Notes: generated by a model from the sequence alone, not told the origin. Shown: positions 45,601-63,160, numbered from the stretch's first letter. The stretch: 64,000 bases of DNA from Zygnema cylindricum (GCA_037447655.1 JBBHKE010000741.1:43270-107269), one strand, 5' to 3'. Program-made: numbers and translations.

Positions 45601-48600
45601 TAAAAAGTTGAGCTTCAACTATAGATTCAGACCAATCTTCCTTTGCAAGCTGCCCAGTAAATTGAAAACTAATGCTAGAGAGATACATGATTAGGAAAAG
45701 ACAATCTCAAATATAAATCCCCAGGATAACCTTTTCGTGATACCTGGAAAGCAAATACTGCATCTGCTTGTCGACTCTCAAATTCTGCCCGAAGTTCGGC
45801 AGGAGAGAGGCGATACGAGTCCAGTCCGTCATTATATTTGATCCTCTCAAGAACCTCCAAGTCTCCTCCCAAAAGCCAATTTCCAGAGTTGGTGATTGCT
45901 GCATCCACATATGGAAGGCCAGGAACGGTGGAGCCCCATGTTCTTGCAATTCTCTCCTCTTTGTTGTGAGCATACACTTCTGGACTGCAAGTCAATCAAC
46001 ATCATATCGTCATCACTATGATTGTTTCTCGTCGAAAATCGTATAATCGTAATCATTACAATTGAGTATTTGTCAGACATCATCATTAGCATCATCATTA
46101 TAATTATTTGTTTGTAAACCATCATCATTTTGTCATCGTTACAAAGATTTATTTGTAAATCACAAATTTAGTTATTTTTATCATCATCATTATCGTCATC
46201 ATTAAAATCATTTGTTTGTTCCATGGGATTGGAACAGAGCCTTAAAGAAAATGAACACATTGAAGAGCAGAAACTTAGACATTGCTAAAACAAATGTGAA
46301 AGGAAATATTAGTCATTATCAAAAGGAACCTCAAAAATCCAGAAAGACAAACTGTAAAAAACAACATAGGCTACCAAATGCTTAAAAAGTTCGCCACCAG
46401 CACCTGGCATAAACTCCAAAAATAATGTAAAGTATTAAAACTTGTACTTTGTCAAATCATTTTCACAAAATAAAACAGAAACTTGACGTTTAGATGATGA
46501 TCTAGAATGTACCTCGCAAAGATGAGCCATGAAAGTTTCCAACCACATTACTAAAAAAAAATCTATTAGCAACCTCTGATGACCGGAAAAAAATGGTTTG
46601 AGGAACCATCGTCATGATTTTTTTTTTAAACAACGGGGTCATAAAAACAGGGTGACAAAAATGAGACTCCAAACTCAGATTTCTAAAAATCTACATAAAT
46701 AAGCTCTAAAGCTGACAGAAATGTTGCTTTTAAACCGGCATTGGTATGGTTCATATTACTGGTAGAAAAAATGCAGTCTCTCTCATTTCTTACAAAATCT
46801 GACCCCATATTATTGTAAAGAAAAATAAATAAAAGGAAAGTCACACAAAAATTTAAACAGTTGAAGTTACCCATATGAGTATCTAAAAACTTATGTCCTT
46901 TTCACTACTATACTTAGAATGCCAACAACTTGCGATTTTTATTAGCAGTAAAGGAAACAAATAAAAAACTAGTGTCCAACGTTAAAAAAATCTTTAAGAT
47001 ATCAGCTCAGTGCTATTTGTACACATTAAAAGACCATTTTTCCATCCCGTGGTAAGAAAACTAGCTAAATTCGTGTTGGAAAGCACAAAAGTTACAGAAT
47101 CTTAGGAAATTGTTATTGCAAGAAAAGGATTTTCACTATCTCTCTCTCTCAACTCAGTGTCAGAATGCACAAAAAGTTACAAAACTCAGGGAAATTTTTG
47201 TTTCAAATAAAAAGTGTTTTCTCTCACTCTTTAAGACGAATATTGTTGCAAGAAAAGTATTCTCACTCACCCTTTACTGTTGCAAGAAAAATATTCTCTC
47301 ACTCCTTAGAGCAAATTATTGTTGCAAAAAAAATACTCTCTCTCACTAACGCAAATAAGAAAAGTATTCTCACTCGCTCTCTATTTAAGAAAAGTATAAG
47401 TACGCTGTGACTGGCATTACTGGAGCAGTATTCATAGAAATTATACAGAAAATTGTACAGATTACGATTTAAGGTATGTTTTTTTGTATGATTATGCTGA
47501 TTAGTGGCTAGTATGACCAGCAATAACGTACATATAATTGCTTACAAAGCAAATTATAGTTGCAGAAAATGTATTCTCACTGGTTCTCTAAAGAAAATAA
47601 AAAAGTAATCTCACTCACTCTCGAAGGATTGCAACTGGCTCTCCTGATGGGCCAATCAGAGCTACTGCTTTTGAGTTTGCGATTGTCGCTTTTTGTTCGT
47701 CGTCGATCGCCAAAACAATCGGAATCGACATGTTGACAAGCGAACCATCTTCACTTCTCATGCAATTAAAATGTAGAGCCTAAGAAAATCAAACAGCAAA
47801 ACCAGAAAACTGTTAAAAAGGGCAGAATAAAGGGAAGAAAAATGGCGGGAAAAAAGGGTTAAAGAGGTAATAAGGTGGAAACAGAATGCAGAGGCTGCAA
47901 AAATCGAACAGCAAAACCAACTGGAGGGGGGTAAAAAGAGGTTAAAGTTGTAATAAGGTGGTAAGAAAATGCAGAGGCTACAAAAATCGAACAGCAAAAC
48001 CAAAAGGCTGTTAAAAAAAAGGGCAGAAAAAAATGGCAAAGCAGTAATAATTTTTTCGTAAAGTGGTAACAACATCCAGAAGCTGCAAAAATGGAATAAC
48101 AAAGCAAAAAAGTTGTCAAAAAAAAAGGGCGGGGAAAGAAGGAAAATGCAGAAGCTGCAAGTATCCAACAGCAGAACAAAGAAGCAATGCGGGAAAAAGG
48201 GGATAACGTGGTAATAACCAACCCTGATAGTGTGAGCCCAAGCATATCATTATCGTGGTGTTAAAAAATTAATTTTGAGGTTTTTTAGGGTTTTTTAGGG
48301 TTTTTGGAAAGTGAACCAGCCAATAAGTATAGAAAATCTCTGACCCTGAAAATAAACAAAGTTAAAAAGTACGAATTTCCCAAACATGAATTCAAAAATA
48401 CTGGTTATTGGTAAAGGAGCATTAAAATGATAATCATTAATATATGAATACAATATACACATTCACATACATAATACATATATATTGAAAGCGTTTGATT
48501 TTATATGCGTATATATATGAATGCTAATAAGAAATGTATGATTATTCTGGGGTCAAATAGAAGTGCAGATAGTGATAGAGTAGAATACTAACTTTTCAAC

Positions 48601-49260
48601 TTGAAAAATAAAGAAATGGAGAGTCCTTTTTCATCAGCTCTGAATCAAGTAGAGACAAATAAAAAAATTTACTCTAAGACCCTAAACCCTGAGTCTCTAG
48701 AACTCTACAATCCTAAAATCAATGAAAGAAACATCATGCCAAACAACCGGTATAAATCAAGAATCATTAAACAAATAAGTTTCCAAAACCAAATAACCAA
48801 ATAAAAAAACCAAAAAGAGAGGCAAAAACAAGACTGGATTCCTTACCTGGAGATACTCATTTTGTCGCATAAACCCCTTTAAAGGACTTGCCCATCCTTC
48901 GGAAAGTATATGAATCCATTCCAAATCAATAGAAGTAACTACAACTTTAGGAAGCCCCAAAGCTTCTTCTTTTTTTTTAGATCTCTCCTTCTCTGGGACC
49001 ACAAGATCCACAAGTTTTCCACCATCTGGCGAAATAAGTTCAGCTTTAGTGGCAGGCATAGCTGGAGAACCTGACACGTGGCATCGTCCAGATGATCGTA
49101 CTTTTTGAGTTGCAAAAGAAAGGCTTTTGTCAGCAAAGGAGGAGAAAGAAGAGAGGCTTGCTAACGGACGAGAAACGCCAACAGAAGCCTCTGCTGGCAC
49201 GTGTAAAGATAATGAAGAGGTAGGGCGGATGAGAGCAGGGGAGAGGCTGGCCGCAGCCAT
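42615..49260 (-). CDS. APS: ATP sulfurylase (sulfate adenylyltransferase), plastid type, 481 aa
   Basis: Seven exons on the minus strand: 49260-48847, 47779-47619, 45984-45744, 45380-45216, 44798-44538, 43925-43839, 42731-42615. All have GT-AG boundaries and the joined frame is complete (481 codons plus TAA). The enzyme makes adenosine 5'-phosphosulfate from ATP and sulfate, the entry step of sulfate assimilation. About 50 residues rich in Ser, Ala and basic amino acids precede the conserved part, as in a plastid transit peptide. The PUA-like N-terminal domain has [22 protein letters not shown]. The catalytic domain has [20 protein letters not shown] (sulfate/ATP site with HxxH), [11 protein letters not shown] and ISGTKMR. 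The length is normal for plants. The start is the only ATG before the transit-like region, after a CT-rich leader. Confidence 0.96.
46000..46215. repeat. Degenerate (ATC)n tract in APS intron
   Basis: catcatc/atcgtcatcatt motifs dominate this interval in the intron between exons 2 and 3. No function is inferred. Confidence 0.7.
47105..47400. repeat. Degenerate tandem repeat in APS intron 2
   Basis: gttgcaagaaaagtattctc and ctcactctttaga-type blocks recur about six times with variable spacing. It is non-coding. Confidence 0.7.
47767..48225 (-). repeat. Degenerate tandem array of splice-acceptor-like units in APS intron 1
   Basis: Five units of 70-118 bp start near 47767, 47885, 47967, 48074 and 48143. 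The first covers the true exon 2 acceptor (minus strand gattttcttag followed by gctctacatttt). The others repeat this as gatttttgcag cctctgcatt and variants, each with AG at the matching place. The array thus looks like duplicated copies of the exon 2 splice acceptor. Confidence 0.7.
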
Positions 49261-49261
49261 G

Positions 49262-49320
49262 AAAATAAGAGAGAGAGGGAGAGGGAGAGGGAGAGGGAGA
49301 GGGAGAGAGAACGCGAGAGT
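49262..49320 (-). promoter_or_regulatory. CT-rich leader of the APS gene
   Basis: On the minus strand a run of tctccc/tctctc ends a few bases before the start codon, resembling the pyrimidine-rich leader (Y patch) of plant genes. No TATA box is obvious. Confidence 0.5.
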
Positions 49321-49507
49321 GACGGGCGAAGAGAAATCTACAAAGAAATGTAAGTACGAAAACTCGGGATACTACGATTTGAAAATTTGAATGTGTGGAA
49401 AAGGAAATTGAAAGTTTTAAACGACCGTAAAGTACAGCAATGAATTACAGCAATGAGCAAAGAAAAGTACATATAAAAAGTATAAAAAGTACAAGTTTCT
49501 AGGTATC

Positions 49508-49727
49508 CAACCGTGAATCGTAATTAGCATTAATATTTTTTTGGCCACTGAAAACATATTTTCTTCGTACACATTTGTCCAATTTTCAATTAAAGACCGC
49601 CATTCGCAAGCTGAGAATCTTACCTTTCAATCGCAACCGTCAGATCCACAATCCGACATGTGTGTACGGAGAAAAGATGTTTTAAGAGACGACAAAAACA
49701 TTAACGCTAATTACGATTCACGGTTGT
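49508..49727. mobile_element. TA-flanked MITE, subtype 1, upstream of APS
   Basis: Ends caaccgtgaatcgtaattag and ctaattacgattcacggttg are perfect inverted repeats over 20 bases. TA follows at 49728-49729; the left TA has become TC. The inner hairpin aaaacatattttct / aaaagatgtttt matches the copies at 36548 and 53696. It lies about 250 bp upstream of the APS start codon. Confidence 0.85.
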
Positions 49728-51480
49728 AGTGGATCATGAAGTTCCGCTCAAAATTATAAAGTTCAAAATTGTAGGGTTCAACGTGAACCTCGAGTTTTTT
49801 ATTTTTGTAGGGTTCACTGCTATAACCAATTTAGGGTTCTGTAATTGGGTTCATACCGTACATTACTTGTTTTGTTTAGTTGACGTAAAAATCGATCCTA
49901 GCCTTTGAAATTTAGTTAAGCGGGTTACTACATGTTCTGTATTGCCGTCCGATTTGGCTGAAAATGTTTTTCGGACCTGAATTTACTCATTTCAAACAGT
50001 ATCCTTGTGACAGACGAGAGCCAATCTGAGTAAATTGTCAGATTCGAGCGGCATACAGGGTTCAGGTTTCAACATTAAGGTTCAAGAACGACAATTTACC
50101 GTATCAGAAAATTGGAGGCCCCAAAATACCGGGCAAATGCTACGAGGGCACCTGGAGATTAAAATCATGAAAGACAAGTCGTCAAGATATGGCCTGAATG
50201 TCGGTGAACAGTTTTGGCCGCAAATATGGAAAATGCAATCTATTGAGCACCTTGGGAAAGATTCCCAATGTGGTCTGACGAAAATCGGCCACACATATAG
50301 ATGAATCATTGAATCTGCTTGTCGCAACAGGAATCTACGATATACAAGCGACAAAAAACCTGCAACTTGCATGTTGCGAGAGCATCCACGATTCTAAAAT
50401 TATAGTGATCTATATATATTGAAGACATTTTCGATAAAAAGCACAATTTTCGAGAATGCGATTTGCTATATGTGTTAGTGCGTTCAGAAAAGAAAAGCTC
50501 GTATCGTATTCATATTGTATATGCGCACTGTTTCTCTACGCTGTCGTCACCTTTTACCTCAGCATTCTGACGGAATCAGACATCACTTTTGGCACCGACG
50601 GGGCACCAGAAAAATAATCTATCGGTTGCGAACGGACCAGAAAAACAATTTGCAGACGCTCATAGGACAATTGTACCTTTGGTACCTCTAATGTTGCCTG
50701 TCCCATGGGATCGATTTATTTGAATTAACAATACTTTTCGGCTGTGGATTCCTAAGATCCAACGGTCCTAATTTGATACACTTTTTCAATCCCCTGTAAA
50801 CCCCTGCAAATAAATATATTTTTCAAAAAAAAATCATACATCTTCATGGCCACTCTATACTCCACCTAAATATGCAACGCGACCATACAATTAACTTGAA
50901 CTCTTTTACAAGCCATACAATATGGGTTTTGTGTATATTGTATTGTAGAACATATTGTATGCATACTGAATGGCGCTATATAGCTATGATACAAAGGTTT
51001 CAATTGTCTTTTCTCTCGAGACTCAACATGTGATTCTTTTCTTAGAGGGTGTCGTGCTATAAAAGCTTCCCCTTAAAGAAAAAAACACAAAAAAGACCAC
51101 GGGCATACATAAAAGTAATTTTTGTATCAAATATGCTTACATCGTCACAATCTATAACCACGATACAATTAACCGAAACGTGTCTCTCGTTACCATATGT
51201 GATATAGTGAAGCGTTATATTCAATCTGCTCTATACGATACATCGATATGGATGCAAAATCATGTGTCAACACGATTTCAATTATTTGATTGGATGTGTC
51301 CAAAGAAACGGAAACCCTGAAGCCCTACACTCGGAACCATAAACCGAAAGTTTGAAACCCTCATCTTGAGGGGTTAGATGGAAGAAGGGGAGAGGAGGAA
51401 AGAAAGAGGGAAAAAAAACGGCAAGACAAAAATAAAAATGGGGCGGAAAAGAGAGAAGGGGGTTAGAGAGAGAGGGAGAG
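49728..51480. other. Intergenic region, no gene recognised
   Basis: Short chance ORFs only. gtagggttca-type motifs cluster at 49775-49850, and catacaatatggg-like sequence near 50915 recalls the interior of the element at 36797. Confidence 0.45.
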
Positions 51481-51514
51481 AAAAATGAAAGATGAGGGCA
51501 ACACAATAACTAAA

Positions 51515-51725
51515 TCCTCCCGTCGTCTCCATCCCATCCCTCCCTACACCCACCCCTCTTTCCCTCCGCCCCACCTCCTTTACCTCCCCCCTTTTTCCCC
51601 CATACCCTCCTCCTCCCTTTGTTCCCTCCGCTTATCTCGTCTCTCCCTTTGCCTCCTCCCTCCTCCCTTCTCTATTTTTTTTCCCTCTCTCGCTCCCCCT
51701 TTTTCATCTCCTCCCGTCCAATTCT
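51515..51725. repeat. Pyrimidine-rich low-complexity tract, preceded by its purine-rich mirror
   Basis: Purine-rich sequence (51370-51500) is followed by about 200 bases of almost pure C/T, so the two halves could pair in a long imperfect hairpin. The ORFs over it are repeat translation. Confidence 0.75.
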
Positions 51726-52346
51726 TTTTTGTTTTTAGATTTAATACAAGAGAGGTGGCAAAAAGAGGGAATGGGAGAGAGGGAGGGAAAGGGTGACTAA
51801 ATAACAGGTCTTGAGCTTAATATCTCAATCGTGTTGTGACTTACCATATAATTTTACTATAAATTCTTGGTTTATTAAATAAAGCACAATTTACTCACAT
51901 ATTATGAAACTCATCGCGGATATGATCCGAGGTTTTATAAATTATAAGCTTCCGTCTTATTGGCAAATGTCGTAAATTGTAAAGGAATAAAACCACCTTT
52001 TGATAGATCACGTAATGAACATTTTCATGCACAAGGCAAAAAACACATGTTGGAAATCTCGCACCCTTTGTCGAACCACAAATGTGCGATCTTTAAGGTG
52101 AAAAAAGAGGAGAGGGTGGGAATACAAAACAAAACATAAATGTTTTTTTATTTTTTTTCTTTTGTCTTCCATCAATCATCGAGTATTATTTTTATACAAG
52201 AGTTGTGAGACGTTAATAAATAACATGTTAGACAATGTTTGTGTACCTTGTCATATTCCAATCCGTGTGAGTCATAGTGACACTAATACACCATCATACT
52301 TGAATATTGCTGACTCCTTTATCATAATAACGATAAAAATTGTAGT

Positions 52347-52595
52347 GATGTCGAGATCCCGAAAGAAATGAAAAGTTCCTACACGAGGCTAAAATACTTA
52401 GCGTCTTTTCTATTTGAAGAGTAGACTTTCAGAGGGCGTTGATAGTGATGCGAGATTTTCAAGCTAAAAAGTGTATTGATGTTGAGATTCGCAAAGAGAT
52501 GAGAAGTGGTTCTTCACGAGGCTAAAACACTTAGCGTCTTTTCCATTTGAAGAGTAAAGATTTGAAAGGGAGTCAAATATGCGAGATTTTCAAGC
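52347..52595. repeat. ~120-bp tandem duplication next to the tRNA-Trp relic
   Basis: Copies at 52347-52464 and 52478-52595 share gatgtcgagat, cacgaggctaaaa, cttagcgtctttt, atttgaagagta and gcgagattttcaagc in the same order, with many substitutions. It is diverged and non-coding. Confidence 0.8.
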
Positions 52596-52631
52596 GACGT
52601 CGATAAAAGAGGTAGAATATGAGTTCAGGTT

Positions 52632-52703
52632 TGAACCTGACGTGCATGGTACACGCAACCTTCTGATTTGGAGTCAGACGCGCTACCATTTTGCCACAGA
52701 TCT
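52632..52703 (-). tRNA. tRNA-Trp (CCA)-like sequence, probable pseudogene
   Basis: The minus strand reads as a 72-nt tRNA: GATCTGTGGC acceptor/D start, A box tggtagcgcg, anticodon stem-loop gtctgactCCAaatcagaa, and acceptor 3' strand caggttc. Two features argue against function. Position 1 is A opposite C72, and the T loop reads taccatg in place of the usual ttcgatt. Other expected parts match eukaryotic tRNA-Trp closely. Confidence 0.7.
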
Positions 52704-52791
52704 TGTCTGTTAAACAATATAAGTTGTTTGTTCTTTAATGTTTTAAAACTATTATCCTAATTGAAAACGAGAACTTCCCCATGTTTAGTGA

Positions 52792-52816
52792 AGACGCGCT
52801 ACCATTGGCGATCACA
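52792..52816 (-). pseudogene. D-arm fragment of a second tRNA-Trp-like copy
   Basis: The minus strand has gatcgccaatggtagcgcgtct, matching the D arm and start of the anticodon stem of tRNA-Trp, about 115 bp from the longer copy. The rest is lost. Confidence 0.5.
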
Positions 52817-53695
52817 TTCTAGCAATTTATCTATATGTTATTATTTAAATTTACGTTTGGCTTTCGTGCGTATTTGTCCTCAGTGTTCGCTCTTTTACAA
52901 CATGTCTTTTGGTTTCGCCTCTTTATAATTTTAGAAGTTTACAACTTCGAAGGAAAACGTCGTTGCTTAAGCTACGATAGAAAAAGTCAAAAAACTATCA
53001 AGGTACAAAAGGAGCAATATTTAGAAAATAACATTTAAAGACTGGAGAGTACAACTTACACAGGGGGACAACTAAATGCTAAAACCCTGCAGTTGCAGAT
53101 TGGTGATTTAATGCGAGTGCCGAATGTTTCGATTCGACATAGGTGTCTTGCGAAAACAATCCTCCGAGGATTTCGTAGCGATACATAAAGCCCCTATCTT
53201 TGTTTTCCAGCATGTGAATTTTCGTCGGTTGCAGTACAACGCTGCAAATTTAGGACGCAGGTGTTTGTACCACGTACTGTTTGGCTGTTCGTTTATTATC
53301 CATACTTGCATGCGTATCGATTTATATCGTATCGGAATTGCATCTGATAATCGTTCATGACGGAATTATCGAATAACTATCGGCTTACTTGGATTCAATT
53401 CAATGTGTACGGAATATGTTAACGTACACGCCAAACAAAACGTAATGATAGAAAATACGAAAGGTCTACGTCCTCGAATTGTTTATATTAAAACGACAGA
53501 TCGAAAGATCCAAAGTAAAAGTTGGTCTCAACTATGTGCACAAAAGTACAAGTACAGACTAGGTTCGTTACGAGGCCCAGTAGTTAAGAAAACCGTGTGT
53601 ACTGTAGTACTGTACCTTGCTGTTATGATAATCAGTTAATCACTAATCAGAAACAAACTGAGAAATTTCTTAGCATTAGCATTCGTACTACAGTA

Positions 53696-53912
53696 CACCG
53701 TCGATCGTATTTAGCGTTTATGTTTTTTTTGTCTCTTAAAACATCTTTTCTCCGTACACATTTGTCCAATTTTCAATTTAAGACCGCCATTCGTAAGCTG
53801 AGAATGCAACCTTTCAATCGTAACCGTCGGATTATCAATCCGACATGTATGTACGGAGAAAAGATGTTTTAAGAGACAAAAAAAACATACACGCTAAATA
53901 CGATCGACGGTG
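53696..53912. mobile_element. TA-flanked MITE, subtype 1, upstream of RPS3
   Basis: Ends caccgtcgatcgtatttagc and gctaaatacgatcgacggtg are perfect inverted repeats, flanked by TA at 53694-53695 and 53913-53914. The inner hairpin (aaaacatcttttctccgtac and its complement) is also perfect, so this is probably the youngest copy in the window. Confidence 0.92.
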
Positions 53913-53942
53913 TACTGTACCGTAGTGGCTGCATGTCCTCTA

Positions 53943-54156
53943 CACCGCCAATCGTTATTAGCATTGTGTACGCTAATTCCGTCCCGCTTTTTTTTTTTAT
54001 TCTCAAATAGAATTATCCACACTATTTAAAAGAAACCCTAATTCCTAATTAGAATAGACGATTTCTTCGAAAATTTTAAAATTCCCAATTAGCGTAAACA
54101 ACGCTAATTATTCGTTTACGCTAAAAAAACACACACGCTAATAACGATTGGCGGTG
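53943..54156. mobile_element. TA-flanked MITE, subtype 2, upstream of RPS3
   Basis: Ends caccgccaatcgttattagc and gctaataacgattggcggtg are perfect inverted repeats, flanked by TA at 53941-53942 and 54157-54158. Only about 28 bp separate it from the subtype 1 copy. The interior contains AAACCCTAA (54033-54041), a telo-box sequence common upstream of plant ribosomal protein genes. Confidence 0.92.
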
Positions 54157-54630
54157 TACTGTACATAATTATTCACGATATGACTTGTGTATCGAATACC
54201 TAAAGAAGCCGATTGTCGATTATTGTATTTTTTCTTCCGATATGAATCCCTAGTCAATACTCAAATAGTTCGTAACTTCGTATCAAACTACGTCTTACAC
54301 GCTAGGATGTCTGTTCTCTGGTAAGTGTTATCAGAAACGGAACAAAAGCTGCCACATGAAAATCGTTTGTCAAGTCGCCTTTTGCACGTTTCAGTACAGT
54401 AGTTATGCCGTCGATAGGGAATGCTTATCTACGTGGCGATATGTATGCCGTCCAAATGATATTGCTGTACGTTTGCAAGTTTGTGCTAAACCTGAAACCT
54501 AAACCCGAGCTCCTTGAAAGGCAGCACTGGTGACAAAGTTAGGTCTCTTTTGCCTTCTTGTTAAGGCTTCTTAGGCCGGAGCTTAAGTTCTCTTTTCTTT
54601 TCTTCCTTATTCTCCTTTGAGCTTCCAGCC

Positions 54631-60007
<5,377 letters not shown>

Positions 60008-62300
60008 ATGGAAAACAACACTGCAGATGTTGCTTTTTGAATAATTTTCGAAAGTTTTTGAGAGGCTGGTTGCGGTGTAGATTCTTGAAGCAGTTTGCCT
60101 CCAAGTATAGGAGAGTTTCCTGGTATTTTGAGTCAACACGGCTTCCATTTTTACGATGTTGCAAGTCATGGGACGTTGTGTTTTATGGCCTGGCATATGT
60201 AATTACACCAATGGTCAATCTTGTGCAGAAAGTGTCCTGATTTGTCTTTGTTTCCAGTATTTGCCTTGTCTGGCTGGTGGGTTTGGTACCGATTTATGTC
60301 CTCCTGTATCTGGGGCCATTTTCTCTTGCCCCTGAAATCCTAGCAAAAAGTGAATCAGATGTTGAAAATAGTGCAAATTATTCTGTTGTTGTAGAAACAT
60401 ATGGTTTTCATCTGGACACCCGGGAATGTGAGAAAGAGAACCAGACAAAATGCAAGTTTCACTTTGGTTGGTAGTTTCAGCTTTTGCTATATGCCATGTG
60501 ATACTCCATCAGTTTGTCACACCACTTGAAGCTGTAAGTTATGAAAGCTACCGCTTTTAAAGTTGTATTTTCTGGGTGCAGTCACCTTTTCTCATCATGC
60601 AGTTTTCTGATTTCCAACTGTAACATTTTGGCCACAGGGTAAAGATCGCTGCAATTTGATAGCTTTAATCTGACAGACTCGTAACCCTAATGATGGTACA
60701 ATTTAGTACACGTTTGTACTGTTACAAGTAGCAAGGAAATGAATTCACAAATTAATTTTGTTTGCGCGAGAGGCGCCCTGAGGTCATCTAACCCAGTCGT
60801 TGACTTATCAAGCATGACGCTTCTGATCTTTGACATTGGCTACAGGTCTACCAGCGGTAATCAAAATTTGGTACTGTGGGTGATGATTTCATCATCTTAA
60901 TTTGTCATACTTAAGACTACCAAAAGCTATTATTTCGGTGAAAGAATGAAAGAAATTGGTTATCGGCAGGATTTCAGAATATGGTCAATATGGCACACAC
61001 ACTCTGTTGCGAATGACCCCAATAGATTATACAATGTTTTAGCCAAGTTGCGTAGAGCGTGTAGTTTTCTCCATGTGTCTATGTCGAGATTGTAGCTGAT
61101 TGGTACATTGGATAAGAGGTGAGCTATTTGGTGACAATTCTTGTTTGCATCAGATTACCCGAGCATGATTGTCTAAAATTTGAACTCCACAACCAAACAT
61201 TTTACAGGCACTTTCATTTTAGATTTCCATACTATGAGTTGGTTGAGACCAAACCTTTCCAAAAAGAGCTTGTTATTACAAGATAGTCATATATTACATA
61301 ATTATTCATAATGTGATGTTTGGTGCAAGCTCCAAATGTATGCAGGTAATATAGCATTTTGTAGTTAAAACATGTTTTCTAGTTAAAACCTATCAAAACC
61401 AGGTCCAACAGATTTTCTAGGTCAAGCAGACAAACTGGACAAGTCTACCAGACAATATCACTTAAATTTCTGCCCACCATGACAGCTAGTGTGATTTTTT
61501 TATTTTTTTTCCTTCACTCTCAGTTGATGCCAGGGTAACAGATTCTACCTGTTGTTTTACATTTGATAGTGGTGTCGTGGGAGCTACATTATGATATTTA
61601 TACAATGCGAACAATATGCGTATTCTGCCGTGCAAACAAAAAAGCCCATTAGCAAGAAGACCCTTCTCTAGAATTGTCGGGGTCTTTTTTTTTTTTCTTG
61701 AAATATAGTTTGGTACAGCTTTAGCTACACCATAGTCATTTGATTTGCTTATGCGCCAAGGCACAGGCATTTCAGCAATAATTGAAACTAAAAACGAGAA
61801 ATGAAGTGAAACTTGAGAGCATTTGATTATTAACATTTTCAAACCTATTTTGGACAAGCGGAATGATACAGCCACTGTTCATCTCAGATTATTGAGCTTC
61901 ACCGCTCAACAAAAACCAGAAACCGTAACAGAAGAACCAGAGTGATGTTAATGTAGGAAGTTGTACAAAAAGGATCCCAAAAAGGATAAAATCCATAACA
62001 CCATATAACTTCAGACGAAATAGAAGCTCTTTTTTCTTTATTTCCATGTGGGTGAGGGATTGTCACCACGTGACTGAAACCCATTTAAACTTAAGAGATA
62101 CATACATCCAGGCCTGTAAAGTTGATGATGAAAAACTAAAGAATTGAAAACTCGGAAAAAGATACCATGGTGCATAGAGCTGCACATTTTTATTTCTTTT
62201 TCTTCTTTTGCGAGGATGGTGCTGTGGAAGTAGCATGAACAAAATCACATCTCTAACCGAGAAAGCCCACAAACAGGGACTATCCCAAAAAACCAAAAAC
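60008..62300. other. RPS3 3' flank and intergenic DNA, no gene recognised
   Basis: The first few hundred bases are presumed 3' UTR. Beyond that only short chance ORFs are visible on both strands. Confidence 0.5.
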
Positions 62301-63160
62301 AAACAAAAAAAAAAAAAAAAACACAAAAAGAAACTACTTGCAAAAGAAAGGGGAAAAAACCGAAAAGGAGGGACTGGATAACGTTCCAGAATTCATCCCT
62401 GCACAAGGAAAAGACGAAAACGAAAAGATTTTAGGTCTGGATTCAGAAAATCTCCTCCTCGAAATAAAAATTCTCTAGAGTTCCTTCTAGATTTGAAAAC
62501 GTCCAGCATGACAAATCAAGCAAGTCACGCGTTTTTATGAAATCCTAATATGGTCTTAAAAAACCTCCTGCTTGTCAGAACTCAGAAGAAACCCGTTCAC
62601 CGTGTTTCCAAAATCAGATGTTCGACAAAGTTGCTTCTCTACTAGGAAAAAAAAAAAAAACCCCAAAAAAACTCTACATAATCCTGAAGCACAAACAGAA
62701 AGTGACTTCCAGGAAGGTAGAGAGCTTACTTCTCCCCAATCCATTCAGGAATCAGCAAAACACAAAAAAATAATAAATAAACAGAAACGACAAAAAAACA
62801 ACAAAAGCAAAAACAAAGGCCCAGGGGTCGATGTTTCCTCTTTCGTTCTCGGTGAGATGTGACCACGCTCCATTCGTATGACTGCAAGAAAAGCATAAAA
62901 ATCATCGCTTTCGAGGCCGCCCCATAAATTACGGCTTCTCACACTTACTGACAAGTCTTGAGCCACATCAAATTCCCTCAACATTTGCTAGCCAACAGTG
63001 TCGTTTACATAACAACTTACAATTTTTCCCTTTCCCTGCTGTACAAAACCGTGGCGAAAAAGACTTCATGCAAACCCAGAATTGGAGATAACCAATCGTG
63101 ATGTTCAGTTTTTTTTTTTTTTCTTATACATCTACATCTTCATCTGTAGAGAGGTGTGTG
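62301..63160. other. Intergenic DNA with poly-A runs, no gene recognised
   Basis: Poly-A tracts at 62305-62321 and 62646-62660 and poly-T at 63109-63121. A Lys-rich ORF over 62572-62862 is composed of A-rich sequence and has no other support. Confidence 0.45.

Noticed and set aside
48260-48310. ggttttttaggg repeats as telomeric sequence
   Set aside because: Only two or three irregular units within an intron; no telomere array.
52632-52703. Functional tRNA-Trp gene
   Set aside because: The first acceptor pair is A-C and the T loop is abnormal; a relic is more likely, although the anticodon arm is perfect.
62190-62221. Possible minus-strand terminal exon encoding APSSQKKKKK then stop
   Set aside because: The acceptor and Lys-rich end look plausible, but no upstream exon could be found in 62.2-64 kb.
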